Assembly (NCBI RefSeq): GCF_003014535.1
Contig: NZ_PYGD01000016.1
Location: forward strand, 1-64,000
Direction: 5' to 3'
Length of the DNA: 64,000 nt
From: Taibaiella chishuiensis
GTDB taxonomy: Bacteria > Bacteroidota > Bacteroidia > Chitinophagales > Chitinophagaceae
Below are positions 27,074 to 36,323 of the stretch, one piece after another; the stretch's first letter is position 1, and every line of letters begins with the position of its first letter. The notes below the pieces were generated by a model. The model did no database searches. It had not been told where the DNA came from and saw only the letters and a program-made list of their open reading frames with translations. The translations under genes were made by a program, and so were the position numbers.

Positions 27074-28266
27074 TGAACAGCCTGTTGGTAGGCTTTTACA
27101 TAGGCCTCGTACTGGCGCAGCATTCTTTTGGCCATACCCGCTGCATAACGCATCAGCCGTGGATGCCATGTCCCGGCATCCTGTGCAAAAGCAATCAGGG
27201 TATCGGCATCGGAAGCGCCCTGCCGGCCCGAGCTTCTCAGTTGCGCCGCAGCATTGAGCCGCGCCATGGTATTGAGAATAGCGGCCAGCTTTTTCTTTTT
27301 GCCCTTACCCAGGCTTAGTTCCATACGGTCCTGCGTGGGCTGCAGTTCCTTTACCACGAAGTCGGCGCCTTTAAAGGAAAAGGCGTGCAACCAGGCCGGG
27401 GCCACGTATTGCTGCCTGTTTTGCAGGGTAATGATCCGTTGTGCTTCGGAGGTCCATACCGGTTGTTCGAGTGGTGTATAAGGCGCTACCGACGAGGGTC
27501 TGGCCTCTTTGATATCGGTCAGGTGGTAGGTACCGGAGGCTACTTTCAATACCAGCGCCGCATAACGCTGCAAGCCGATACTGCCCGTACCCGCTACCCG
27601 GACGGCTATATCCCGGATCCGGAATACGCCTTTACCATATTGCTCCGTAAACCGTTCGTCCAGCGCCGCTTTCAGCTCTTTCTTCAAAGTTGTATCCACC
27701 GGCAGCAGTTTTATGCCATCGGGGTACAGGTACAGCCGTCCCTTGCGCAAAGCCGTTCTGGGTTTAAGCAATTCTTTTTCGCTGCGGCGGGCTACATTAC
27801 GTAACAATTCCAGCAACAGGCCCGATGCGGTCTCTTTTTCTACGGCAAGCGCTTTACCGGATTGTAAGGTAAGCGTATAGGTTGTGAGATAGTCCTGCAC
27901 CAGTTCCGCTACGATGGCGGTATCAAGCGCCAATACATGTCCGGCAAGGTGAATACCCGTCAACATACGGGCTACTTCCCAGGAAGCCGGCGCCAGCAGT
28001 GCTTCATCAAAGTCGTTGAGATCGAAATAAACAACACGGTTATCGCCTTTATAGGTACCGAAATTTTCGGGATGAAGATCGCCGCATATCCAGGCCCGGG
28101 TGGGATCTTCCCAATCCTGCCTGCCCTGCAGGTCTTCGTAAAACAAATGACAGGTGCCGCGGTAAAACCGGAAAGCGTCCTGGGCCATAGCGGCATATTT
28201 CAATAAAACCAGCTCCGGTACACGGTCGCTGTTAAATGCCTTTATTTTTTCAAATACGGAAGCCAT
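27070..28266 (-). CDS. DUF2252 family protein
   Basis: This encodes a 398-aa DUF2252 protein. The signature sequence RAWICGDLHPENFGTY (about residue 65) resembles the HGDxxxxN catalytic motif of aminoglycoside phosphotransferases. Next comes VVYFDLNDFDEALLAPASWEVARM, with the DFD metal-binding analogue. FYRGTCHLFYED upstream is also typical. This makes an atypical kinase or phosphotransferase plausible, but no substrate is known for the family. It is convergent with the nitronate monooxygenase gene and overlaps it by 4 bases. Confidence 0.85.
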   Translation of the reverse strand: MASVFEKIKAFNSDRVPELVLLKYAAMAQDAFRFYRGTCHLFYEDLQGRQDWEDPTRAWICGDLHPENFGTYKGDNRVVYFDLNDFDEALLAPASWEVARMLTGIHLAGHVLALDTAIVAELVQDYLTTYTLTLQSGKALAVEKETASGLLLELLRNVARRSEKELLKPRTALRKGRLYLYPDGIKLLPVDTTLKKELKAALDERFTEQYGKGVFRIRDIAVRVAGTGSIGLQRYAALVLKVASGTYHLTDIKEARPSSVAPYTPLEQPVWTSEAQRIITLQNRQQYVAPAWLHAFSFKGADFVVKELQPTQDRMELSLGKGKKKKLAAILNTMARLNAAAQLRSSGRQGASDADTLIAFAQDAGTWHPRLMRYAAGMAKRMLRQYEAYVKAYQQAVH

Positions 28267-28396
28267 ATGCAGATCATTTTAAGCGTGAAAGCCGGCATCG
28301 ATCCCGGTTGTTCCCGAAAATTACAGAACTTTGCGCAATCCTGTCCTGTTATATACTTTGAAATATTTCCGGGTATATCACGTTAAGGTATCTCGT

Positions 28397-28951
28397 ATGA
28401 CAACAGCAACTTCCAATCCCGCCCCGGCACGGCTTTCTTTACCCCGGTTTATAACCGCTCTGCTTTTCGCATTGTTCCTTATGCCGCAGACCGGCCGGGC
28501 GCAGGCTGCCTTCGATACCGAATCGGAAGAGCTGGTTGCGGTGCAAAGAATGATCAATGAAACCTTTCCCGACATAGAGGCGCAGTTGAAAACGGGAAAA
28601 CCGCTGCCACCGCAGGCCACCTTGATTATGGCCGACGATAGCCTGGGCAGCGTGGACCTGGCCACACCCGAAAAACTTTCGGGCACTGAAAGTAAAGTGG
28701 CCGCATTAAAAGAGGAACTGAGCATTGGTGCCTTAAAAGGTACTTATAAAGCTGTAGCGATCTTTTACGATACTACCGTAGCCAACCCCGAAACCGGTGT
28801 GATGACCCGGGCCATCGCCATTTTTGCAGAACATACCAACGACGACTTTGCCTACCTCTTTTACTATCCCTACCGGGTTACGGCCAAGAAAACCGTAGAG
28901 TTCGGTACCAGTTTCGGCGATTTTGCCCCACAGGAAATGTATAAACCCTGA
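28397..28951 (+). CDS. Secreted protein of unknown function, 184 aa
   Basis: This encodes a 184-aa exported protein; the ATG at 28397 gives a signal peptide with a Ser/Pro-rich n-region (TTATSNPAPARLSLPRF) and a hydrophobic core ITALLFALFL, with cleavage near GRAQA. The in-frame ATG 66 bases upstream gives no improvement. The mature part is mixed alpha-beta (VAIFYDTTVAN, AIAIFAEHTNDDFAYLFYY). The family is not recognised. It precedes the methyltransferase gene by 9 bases and may share its transcript. Confidence 0.65.
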   Translation: MTTATSNPAPARLSLPRFITALLFALFLMPQTGRAQAAFDTESEELVAVQRMINETFPDIEAQLKTGKPLPPQATLIMADDSLGSVDLATPEKLSGTESKVAALKEELSIGALKGTYKAVAIFYDTTVANPETGVMTRAIAIFAEHTNDDFAYLFYYPYRVTAKKTVEFGTSFGDFAPQEMYKP

Positions 28952-28960
28952 TCCGGCGCC

Positions 28961-29491
28961 ATGCAACTTAAAGAAGCCCGGGAGCTGATCTCCTGCCCTA
29001 TATTCGAACAACAGCCGGATCATGCCCGATGGGCCGATCTGGGCTGTGGCCCGGGCCTGTTCAGTTATGCGCTTTCGGGCTTGTTACCAGCAGACAGCAG
29101 CGTGTATGCGATCGATAAAGAACCCGTATTCGATGCCTTTATGTTTCCAGGAAAAGGCAATAATATCCACGCGCTGCAATACGATTTCATAAACGAGACC
29201 CTGCCCCTTCATGACCTGGACGGATTGCTGATGGCCAATGCCCTGCATTATGCAAGCGACCGGGATGCGCTGCTGGACCGGCTTACCCGGTATGTAAAGC
29301 CGGCCGCCCACCTGCTCGTTGTCGAGTATGATACGGAAACGCCTGTGCCCGTTTGGGTGCCCTACCCGCTAAGCTTTGCCGCCCTTGGCCGTTTATGCAA
29401 AGCCAAAGGATTAAAGGCCCCGCAAAAGCTACAGACCTTACCTTCACGTTTTGGCCGCGGCAACCTGTATGCTGCACTGGTCGCCTTGTAA
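28961..29491 (+). CDS. SAM-dependent methyltransferase
   Basis: This encodes a 176-aa class I methyltransferase. Motif I is WADLGCGPGLFSYALS (about residues 24-39), followed by an acidic strand end (YAIDKEPVF), a motif II-like DLDGLLMANALHYA segment and HLLVVEYDTE. It is short for a methyltransferase, and no substrate-recognition extension is visible. The gene starts 9 bases after the preceding secreted protein and ends about 115 bases before the antiporter start. Confidence 0.8.
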   Translation: MQLKEARELISCPIFEQQPDHARWADLGCGPGLFSYALSGLLPADSSVYAIDKEPVFDAFMFPGKGNNIHALQYDFINETLPLHDLDGLLMANALHYASDRDALLDRLTRYVKPAAHLLVVEYDTETPVPVWVPYPLSFAALGRLCKAKGLKAPQKLQTLPSRFGRGNLYAALVAL

Positions 29492-29606
29492 GAGAGCTTT
29501 CCACTCTGCACATAGAATTAACAAAAGTATCATTTACCTTATATGGGTGCAAATCAGTATGCATTTACTATTTTTGGTGCGATTTATCCCAGAAACCGTT
29601 ACCCGC

Positions 29607-31220
29607 ATGCTGAATACTTTACTACTTATCCTGGTCCTGTTGTTTGCCGTGTTCCTGCTGATTATGCTCGGGCAGAAACTCAAGATCTCCTATCCTATTT
29701 TCCTGGTGCTTGCCGGGTTGGCTATCGGGTTTATTCCCGGCATACCGCGTATTACCATCGAACCCGAACTGATCTTCCTGATCTTCCTGCCGCCGCTGCT
29801 GTATGAGGCAGCCTGGTTTACCTCCTGGCATGAGTTCTGGAAATGGAGAAGGCCCATCGGGATGCTGGCCTTCGGCCTGGTTTTTATTACCTCCGTGGCC
29901 GTAGCCTTCGTATCCAACGCGATGATCCCCGGTTTTACCCTTGCCCTGGGTTTCCTGCTGGGTGGTATCATATCGCCGCCCGATGCCGTAGCGGCCGGTT
30001 CGGTGCTGCGTCATATCAAAGTGTCTAAAAGATTAACGACCATACTGGAGGGCGAAAGCCTGATCAATGATGCATCGAGCCTTATCGTATTCCGTTTTGC
30101 ACTGGCGGCGGTACTTACGGGTCAGTTCTCGATGGGCCAGGCCACGGGGCAGTTCTTCCTGGTATCGGGCATGGGTATCGTTATCGGCCTGGCCATAGCC
30201 TGTATTATGTACGCCGTACACCGCTACCTGCCTACTACGGCCAGTATCAATGCCACGCTTACCCTGATGACGCCTTACTTTATGTATATCGCGGCGGAGC
30301 ACTTTCATTATTCGGGGGTGATGGCGGTAGTGAGCGGCGGCCTTTTCCTGTCGTACCGCTCGCACCAGATCCTGTCGCACAGCGACTCGCGCATGCAGGC
30401 CTATAGCGTATGGGCCACCGTAGCCTTCGTGCTGAATGGCCTGGTATTTATCCTTATCGGCTTGGAGCTGCCGGAGATTATTGATGGCCTGGGCGATTAC
30501 TCCATCGGCGACGGTATCAAATACGGCCTCATCATCAGTGCCATCGCCATTATCGTGCGCCTGCTCTGGGTCTTTCCCATTGCCTATGTACCCGTATGGC
30601 TGGGCAACCGGAAACGCATGGACCCGCTCAACCCGCTCTGGAAGGGCCCTACCATCATTGGCTGGGCCGGTATGCGCGGCGTGGTATCACTGGCCTCGGC
30701 CCTGTCTATTCCCCTGCTGCTGAGCAACGGCAGTCCTTTTCCGCATCGCAACCTTATTCTCTTTATCACCTTTATCGTCATCCTGGTTACCCTGGTGTTC
30801 CAGGGCCTTACGCTTCCGCTGGTGATCAAATGGGTAAAGATGAAAGAGATCGAAGATTTTGCCCCGGCACATGAGCAGGAGGCTGCCATTAAAATACGCC
30901 TGATGCAGGCCGGGTTGAAAAGGCTCGAAGAGCAATATGCCTTCGAAGCTGAAGACAATGAGCTGGTGGGCTTCCTGAAGAACCAGCTCGACCATGATGT
31001 GGTTATCTCGCAACAACGGCTCGACTCGCTGGAATGTGATACTACCATGCAGGAAGAGATTGAGCTGTACCATGCCGTATTGCTGGATATCTACGCCATA
31101 CAACGCCTCGAACTGCACAAGCTCCGTACGGAAAAACAATTCAGCGACGAGGAAATACGCAGGCAGGAAAACCAACTCGACTTTGAAGAAGCCAAGATAC
31201 TGGGCGGTAATGGTCATTAA
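29607..31220 (+). CDS. Na+/H+ antiporter, CPA1 type
   Basis: This encodes a 537-aa inner-membrane cation:proton antiporter. The start ATG at 29607 begins MLNTLLLILVLLFAVFLLIML, the first helix; longer reading (29451) would add a basic non-membrane leader. About 12 hydrophobic segments follow. Landmarks are the ISPPDAVAAGSVL helix with its conserved Asp, ILEGESLINDASSL (ND pair) and a GMRGVVSLASALS segment. The last 130 residues are a soluble helical tail rich in Gln/Glu. Expected role is pH and sodium homeostasis. A bestrophin-like gene starts 19 bases after it. Confidence 0.88.
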   Translation: MLNTLLLILVLLFAVFLLIMLGQKLKISYPIFLVLAGLAIGFIPGIPRITIEPELIFLIFLPPLLYEAAWFTSWHEFWKWRRPIGMLAFGLVFITSVAVAFVSNAMIPGFTLALGFLLGGIISPPDAVAAGSVLRHIKVSKRLTTILEGESLINDASSLIVFRFALAAVLTGQFSMGQATGQFFLVSGMGIVIGLAIACIMYAVHRYLPTTASINATLTLMTPYFMYIAAEHFHYSGVMAVVSGGLFLSYRSHQILSHSDSRMQAYSVWATVAFVLNGLVFILIGLELPEIIDGLGDYSIGDGIKYGLIISAIAIIVRLLWVFPIAYVPVWLGNRKRMDPLNPLWKGPTIIGWAGMRGVVSLASALSIPLLLSNGSPFPHRNLILFITFIVILVTLVFQGLTLPLVIKWVKMKEIEDFAPAHEQEAAIKIRLMQAGLKRLEEQYAFEAEDNELVGFLKNQLDHDVVISQQRLDSLECDTTMQEEIELYHAVLLDIYAIQRLELHKLRTEKQFSDEEIRRQENQLDFEEAKILGGNGH

Positions 31221-31239
31221 TTAAACAACAAACATACCT

Positions 31240-32247
31240 ATGCACGCTGGACGTCGTTATACTTTTAAGGAATTTATATTCTGGACCCGCAGGGACATTT
31301 ATGCGCTCAGCATCCTGTCTGTTATTCCTACTGTATTATATTATTGCTTTGGCTGGAAATGGCTGGCCATACCCTGGGTACCCATTGCCCTGATCGGCAC
31401 GGCCGCCGCCTTTATCGTGGGCTTCCGCAATACGCAGACCTATAACCGGCTCTGGGAAGCACGCCAGATCTATGGCGCTATCGTAAACACCAGCCGCTCC
31501 TGGGGCATGATGGTGCGGGGTTTTGTAAAAGGCGACATTACCGATGCCGCGCTCTATGAACTGCACCGCGAGCTGATCTACAGGCATATTGCCTGGCTTA
31601 CCGCCCTGCGCTTCCAGTTACGGGAATCGCGGACCTGGGAAAATATGAAGGTCATTAAGTCGAACGTGGAGTACAGCAGGCTGTACCATGTGGCAGAATG
31701 GGAAGGCAAGCTGGAAGATGAACTGCGGCCCTTTCTTCCGGCGAAAGAGCTGGAATATGTGCTGGGCAAGAAGAACCGGGCTACCCATATCATCAGCCTG
31801 CAGTCGCAGCAATTGAAAACATTGCGCGAGCGCGGCCTGGTATCGGAACTGAACGCGATCGAGCTCGAACAACTGCTGGTCAACCTTTATGAGCAACAGG
31901 GTAAATGCGAGCGGATCAAGAACTTCCCGTACCCACGGCAGTTCGCTACCATCAACCAGATGTTTGTACGCCTGTTTTCCTTCCTGATCCCATTTGGAGT
32001 ATTGAACGAATTCCAGAAGTTAGGCGCGCATATGGTCTGGCTCACCCTGCCCTTCAGTGTTACCGTTGGCTGGATCTTTATGACGATGGAACGTGTGGGC
32101 GAGAGTACGGAAAACCCTTTTGAAGGCAGCGCCAACGACGTGCCCATAACCTCGATGAGCCGTACCATAGAGATCGACCTGCGGGAAATGCTCGATGAAC
32201 AAAATATACCACCGGCTATCGGTCCGCAAAATAATATCCTGTTGTAA
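31240..32247 (+). CDS. Bestrophin-family anion channel
   Basis: This encodes a 335-aa bestrophin-like (UPF0187) membrane protein. Landmarks are FWTRRDIYALSIL, WVPIALIGTAAAFIVGFRNTQTYNRLWEARQIYGAIVNTSRSW (the neck region) and YPRQFATINQMFVRLFSFLIPFG. The C-terminal segment ENPFEGSANDVPITSMSRTIEIDLREMLDE is a hallmark. Prokaryotic bestrophins form pentameric chloride or cation channels. It is probably co-transcribed with the Na+/H+ antiporter, fitting a joint role in ion balance. Confidence 0.88.
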   Translation: MHAGRRYTFKEFIFWTRRDIYALSILSVIPTVLYYCFGWKWLAIPWVPIALIGTAAAFIVGFRNTQTYNRLWEARQIYGAIVNTSRSWGMMVRGFVKGDITDAALYELHRELIYRHIAWLTALRFQLRESRTWENMKVIKSNVEYSRLYHVAEWEGKLEDELRPFLPAKELEYVLGKKNRATHIISLQSQQLKTLRERGLVSELNAIELEQLLVNLYEQQGKCERIKNFPYPRQFATINQMFVRLFSFLIPFGVLNEFQKLGAHMVWLTLPFSVTVGWIFMTMERVGESTENPFEGSANDVPITSMSRTIEIDLREMLDEQNIPPAIGPQNNILL

Positions 32248-32549
32248 AGCAGAAAAGTTGGCGACCAGATCAAAATGCCTTGTATTTCATTTTATTGCTT
32301 CGATAAGGGACGCTTCATAAATTTGAGCCCTAACCGATAGAACAGCCAACAACCTGAGGCAACAGGGAGCAATGAACGGCTGCATTTAAATAGATTAAAG
32401 CCGTGATCCGCGTCCTTTATGCTGTGTGCGGGATTCTTTGCAGGGTACGTCGCGGGAACGAACGCTTTACCGACACTTCCAGTCAGGCGAAAAAAACAAA
32501 GCATCATATTGGGTCCGACAAAATCTATCCCTGTTTTTTCTCGCCGCGG
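32248..32549. other. Intergenic region before the repeat island
   Basis: About 300 bases without a coding signal; open frames here (such as at 32419) are short and have no family features. No terminator with a good T-run was found for the bestrophin gene. Confidence 0.5.
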
Positions 32550-33151
32550 CGCAGCGATCGCTGCGGGAAAAAATAAAATTCACAGGATCACATTCGCTCG
32601 CCAGGACCTGGTGTTGCAGTAGATTTATCTATCCTGAATAGCTTAATAGCATCAAATGCGTATCGCTACCGACCAGATAAACTGCCACCCACGCGCAACG
32701 TCCTTTAAAGGAGACGTCGCGACGAAAATCGACCGACCTGTTTGAGGGCCCACGGTGACGCAGCGATCGCTGCGGGAAAAAATGAAATTCACAGGATCAC
32801 ATTCGCCCGTCCGAACCTGGTGTTGCAGTAGATTTATCTATCCTGAATAGCTTAAATGCTTCCTATTGGATATCCCCGCAGGGTCTCCCGCAAAGGGACC
32901 CTGCGGAAGGCAGGCTACAACAGCAGTAAATAGCATCAAATGCGTATCGCTACCGACCAGATAAACTGCCACCCACGCGCAACGTCCCTTAAAGAAGCCG
33001 TCGCGACGAAAATCGACCGACCTGTTTGAGGGCCCACGGTGACGCAGCGCTCGCTGCGAGAAAAAACGAAATTCACAGGATCACATTCGCCCGTCCGAAC
33101 CTGGTGTTGCAGTAGATTTATCTATCCTGAATAGCTTAAATGCTCCCTATT
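32550..33151. repeat. A-B-A-spacer-B-A repeat island
   Basis: Two sequence blocks alternate. Block A (97 bases, starting CGCAGCGATCGCTGC) occurs at 32550-32646, 32759-32855 and 33043-33139. Block B (112 bases, starting TAGCATCAAATGCGTATCGC) occurs at 32647-32758 and 32931-33042. B-A plus a 12-base tail makes a 221-base direct repeat (32647-32867 and 32931-33151) around a 63-base spacer holding a hairpin (CCGCAGGGTC / GACCCTGCGG). Copies are nearly identical and match no gene I know. Confidence 0.9.
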
Positions 33152-33233
33152 AATTTTCCCTGAATAAATAATAGAAAAACACAACTGCCTGCCCGGTTTT
33201 TAATACCCCCAAAAGATTCCGCCTGATCCTAAA

Positions 33234-33263
33234 AAAGCGGGGCTGCCATGGCAGCCCCGCTTT
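33234..33263 (-). terminator. Terminator of tex
   Basis: A perfect palindrome (AAGCGGGGCTGCC / GGCAGCCCCGCTT) is followed, on the minus strand, by a T-run (the AAAAAA at 33231-33236 on the plus strand). It lies about 15 bases past the tex stop codon. Confidence 0.88.
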
Positions 33264-33277
33264 GGGTATCCCGGTAT

Positions 33278-35521
33278 TTATTTGCCAAACTTTTTACGCA
33301 GCTGGCTCAGCGCATCATTGATGTTAGCGCTTTCCGGTTCTTTTTCTTTTTGTTTGGGTTTATGGCCCTGCTCGCGTTTAGGCCGGCCCTGCATATTAGG
33401 CGGGTCCTGCGTTTGCTTGATCGAAAGAGCAATACGTTTACGCGGCAGATCTACTTCGGTTACCTTTACCATCACCTTATCGTTAAGCTTCAGTACCTCG
33501 CCCGGATCGCTGATGTATTTATGCGCGATCTCCGATACATGCACCAGCCCGTCCTGCTTTACACCAATGTCGACAAAGGCGCCGAAGCGGGTAAGATTGG
33601 TAACGATACCGGGCACGATCATACCGGCATATACATCTTCGATCGCATAGATACCGGCAAACTCGAAGGCCTGCGCCTCGCTGCGCGGATCGAGCCCCGG
33701 CTTTTTCAATTCCTTCAGGATATCCTGCAAGGTATGCAGACCTATGGTTTCGGTTACATATTGTTGTACAGGAATATGGTTAACCACCTTTTCGTTACCG
33801 ATCATATCGCCCAGGGCAATACCGGCATCTTTGGCCATCTGCTCTACCACTTTGTACGACTCGGGATGTACCCCGCTTGCATCCAGGGGATTTTCGCTTT
33901 CCTTGATGCGCAGGAAGCCGGCGCATTGTTCGAAGGCTTTATTACCCAGGCGCGGCACTTCCAGCAATTGTTTACGGCTGGTGAACCGGCCCCGTTCTTT
34001 ACGGTATTGTACAATATTTTCGGCGATAGAAGGACCGATACCGCTCACATAACTCAGCAGGTATTTACCGGCCGTATTCAGGTTTACCCCAACCGCGTTC
34101 ACACAACTCTCTACGGTCTGGTCGAGACGGTCTTTTAAGCGTACCTGGTTCACATCATGTTGGTACTGTCCTACGCCGATGCTTTTCGGGTCTATCTTTA
34201 CCAGTTCGGCCAGCGGATCCATCAGCCTGCGGCCGATGCTTACCGCACCGCGCACCGTAATATCCTGGTCCGGAAATTCTTCGCGGGCCAGTTCGGATGC
34301 AGAATAGATCGAGGCGCCGTCTTCGTTGACCAGGAATACCGGTAAGCCGGTCTGCAGGCCTTTGATAAACTGTTCCGTTTCGCGGCCGGCAGTACCATCG
34401 CCTATCGCAAAGGCTTCGACCTGGTATTTGGCAACCAGGCTGCGCACCTTGGCTTCCGCTTCGGTAAGCCTGAAGTTCTTTTCGTGTACATAAATGAGAC
34501 CGTTTTCCTGCAGCTCGCCTTTTTCGTCGAGCACCACCACCTTACAACCGGTGCGGTAGCCAGGGTCGATGGCCAGGGTGCGCTTACTGCCCAGGGGCGA
34601 CGAAAGCAGCAACTGGCGCAGGTTTTCGGCAAATACGCTGATCGCCTCTTCATCGGCCTTTGTTTTGAGCGCCATACGGAACTCGCTTTCCAGGCTTGGC
34701 TGCAACAGGCGCCTGTAAGCATCTTTTACAGCCTTCTTCACGTGTTCGGCTGCCGGGTTACCGGCCTTTACATAACGTTGTTCGACCTTCAGCAGTGCGG
34801 CTTCTTCCTCCGGTGCAATGGACATACGCAGGAAGCCTTCCATAAAGCCCCGCATGATGGCCAGCATCCGGTGCGAGGGTATTTTAGATACCGGCTCCGA
34901 GAAGTCGAAATAATCTTTGAACTTGATCCCTTCTTCTTCTTTACCACTTAGTATTTTGCCCTGAACTTCGCCGCCCTGTTCAAACAGTTTACGCATATCG
35001 GCACGCACCTCCGCATCTTCATTTACCAGCTCTGCGATAATATCGCGGGCGCCCTGCAAGGCAGCATCGGCATCGGCTACTTTATCATTAACATAAGCCA
35101 GGGCTTCAGCCTGCGGATCAATACCCGCCTGCTGCAGCAGGAGCTGCGCGAGCGGCTCCAGGCCGTTTTCACGGGCGGTCTGCGCCTTGGTCTTGCGTTT
35201 GGGCTTATAAGGCAGGTAGATATCTTCCAGCTCGTTCAGGCTCGAAGCAGCATCCAGCCTGGCCTGCAGCGCATCGGTCATTTTGCCTTGTTCGGCGATG
35301 GTTTTTTCTATAAATAATTTACGGTCGGAAAAGTCCTGCTGGAACTTTGCTTCTTCCTGGATATTCTGGATCTGTACTTCGTCCAGGGCGCCGGTCTTGT
35401 CTTTACGGTAACGGGCTATAAAAGGAATCGTGGCGCCTTCCGACAATAAGCCGAGCACGGCGGCAACCTGCTGTTCCGGTATATTCAACTTGGCCGAAAC
35501 AGGATGAGAAAATGCTAACAT
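33278..35521 (-). CDS. tex: Tex-family RNA-binding protein
   Basis: This encodes a 747-aa protein of the Tex/Spt6-like transcription accessory family. The N-terminal HtH region holds IPEQQVAAVLGLLSEGATIPFIARYRKD, the central YqgF/RuvC-like domain has LAIDPGYRTGCKVVVLDEKGELQ and FAIGDGTAGRETEQF, and helix-hairpin-helix segments follow (LLSYVSGIGPSIAENIVQYR). The C-terminal S1 domain holds PGIVTNLTRFGAFVDIGVKQDGLVHVSEIA. A Lys/Gln-rich tail (KREQGHKPKQKEKEP) ends the protein. A -7-like TACCTTCG on the minus strand lies at 35560-35567. The gene is monocistronic and has a strong terminator. Confidence 0.95.
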   Translation of the reverse strand: MLAFSHPVSAKLNIPEQQVAAVLGLLSEGATIPFIARYRKDKTGALDEVQIQNIQEEAKFQQDFSDRKLFIEKTIAEQGKMTDALQARLDAASSLNELEDIYLPYKPKRKTKAQTARENGLEPLAQLLLQQAGIDPQAEALAYVNDKVADADAALQGARDIIAELVNEDAEVRADMRKLFEQGGEVQGKILSGKEEEGIKFKDYFDFSEPVSKIPSHRMLAIMRGFMEGFLRMSIAPEEEAALLKVEQRYVKAGNPAAEHVKKAVKDAYRRLLQPSLESEFRMALKTKADEEAISVFAENLRQLLLSSPLGSKRTLAIDPGYRTGCKVVVLDEKGELQENGLIYVHEKNFRLTEAEAKVRSLVAKYQVEAFAIGDGTAGRETEQFIKGLQTGLPVFLVNEDGASIYSASELAREEFPDQDITVRGAVSIGRRLMDPLAELVKIDPKSIGVGQYQHDVNQVRLKDRLDQTVESCVNAVGVNLNTAGKYLLSYVSGIGPSIAENIVQYRKERGRFTSRKQLLEVPRLGNKAFEQCAGFLRIKESENPLDASGVHPESYKVVEQMAKDAGIALGDMIGNEKVVNHIPVQQYVTETIGLHTLQDILKELKKPGLDPRSEAQAFEFAGIYAIEDVYAGMIVPGIVTNLTRFGAFVDIGVKQDGLVHVSEIAHKYISDPGEVLKLNDKVMVKVTEVDLPRKRIALSIKQTQDPPNMQGRPKREQGHKPKQKEKEPESANINDALSQLRKKFGK

Positions 35522-35584
35522 AAGGCTATTATACAGTTCTAATAATCATGCAAGGGGGGCGAAGGTAAAGAAATTACGATAGAA

Positions 35585-36148
35585 TCAGTCCCGGATCACC
35601 GTAGTGCTGCCGTCGGCCTGTATTCTTAAAATGCGGGATGGCGGCGCTGCGGCCTCTTCACCCCTGCGATGGTCTACGATATAATCGACACGGCCCTTCA
35701 GTACCGGGTCGATCGTGGCAAAAGAAGCAGGCGAAGGCGCTCCGCTGATATTGGCAGAAGTAGATACCAAAGGCCGCTTCAGCCTTTTGATCAGGCTTTT
35801 ACAAAAAGGATCGCGGGTTACGCGTATGGCGATGCTGCCGTCCTGGTTCACCAGGTTATCGGGCAGCCCGATGGCTTGCTCATAGATGACGGTAGTCGGT
35901 CTTTCGAAAGCAAAGATCATGCTTACGATATCGGGATGCGGGTTGGCTACATAACGGAAAACATCTTTGGCTTCGGCCAGCAGGATAATGAGACTTTTAG
36001 CATCGTCGCGTTCCTTGGCTTCGTAGATCTTACGCACCGCGGCAGCATTGGTGGCATCGCAGCCAATGCCCCATATAGTATCTGTGGGATAAAGGATAAT
36101 GCCGCCTGATTCCAGCACGGCAAGGGTTTTATTAATCTCGGTATTCAT
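35585..36148 (-). CDS. Threonylcarbamoyl-AMP synthase, Sua5/YrdC family
   Basis: This encodes a 187-aa YrdC-domain protein that makes L-threonylcarbamoyl-AMP for the tRNA t6A37 modification. Landmarks are GGIILYPTDTIWGIGCDATNAAAVRKIYEAKER, FERPTTVIYE, GSIAIRVTRDPFC and LVSTSANISGAPSP. It lacks the extra C-terminal domain of full-length Sua5, so it is TsaC/YrdC-sized. The Met at 36148 (MNTEINKTLAVLES) is preferred; another Met 9 bases upstream is possible. Confidence 0.93.
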   Translation of the reverse strand: MNTEINKTLAVLESGGIILYPTDTIWGIGCDATNAAAVRKIYEAKERDDAKSLIILLAEAKDVFRYVANPHPDIVSMIFAFERPTTVIYEQAIGLPDNLVNQDGSIAIRVTRDPFCKSLIKRLKRPLVSTSANISGAPSPASFATIDPVLKGRVDYIVDHRRGEEAAAPPSRILRIQADGSTTVIRD

Positions 36149-36152
36149 TATA

Positions 36153-36196
36153 AACAAACAGGCCTGTTAGGCTAAGGTAGCTTAACAGGCCTGTAA
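36153..36196 (-). terminator. Inverted repeat between the metalloprotease and sua5 genes
   Basis: AACAGGCCTGTTA and TAACAGGCCTGT surround a 15-base loop. Each arm is itself a near-palindrome (ACAGGCCTGT). Read on the minus strand it is followed by TTTGTTTATAATG, so it may terminate the metalloprotease transcript; its closeness to the sua5 start also allows a regulatory role. Confidence 0.5.
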
Positions 36197-36323
36197 AATC
36201 AAAAATTTATGGTTTTAGTCCCCGCTTTTAAGAAAATTTAAAAAGATACCCGGGGGGTATGATCCTGTGTTACACCAATAAGACCACTTTGGGCATCGCT
36301 TTAGGTCATGGGTTACACGCGGA

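Noticed and set aside
29451-29606. Extended N-terminus of the Na+/H+ antiporter
   Set aside because: The 52 extra residues overlap the methyltransferase end and are basic and non-membrane; the Met at 29607 begins the first transmembrane helix.
32550-33151. Possible CRISPR array
   Set aside because: Repeats are about 100 bases long, directly adjoining, with a single 63-base spacer; no 24-40-base repeat/spacer pattern and no cas genes.
36238-36260. G-rich stretch (CCCGGGGGGTAT) as a possible G-quadruplex
   Set aside because: A single G-run is not enough for a quadruplex; nothing else supports it.
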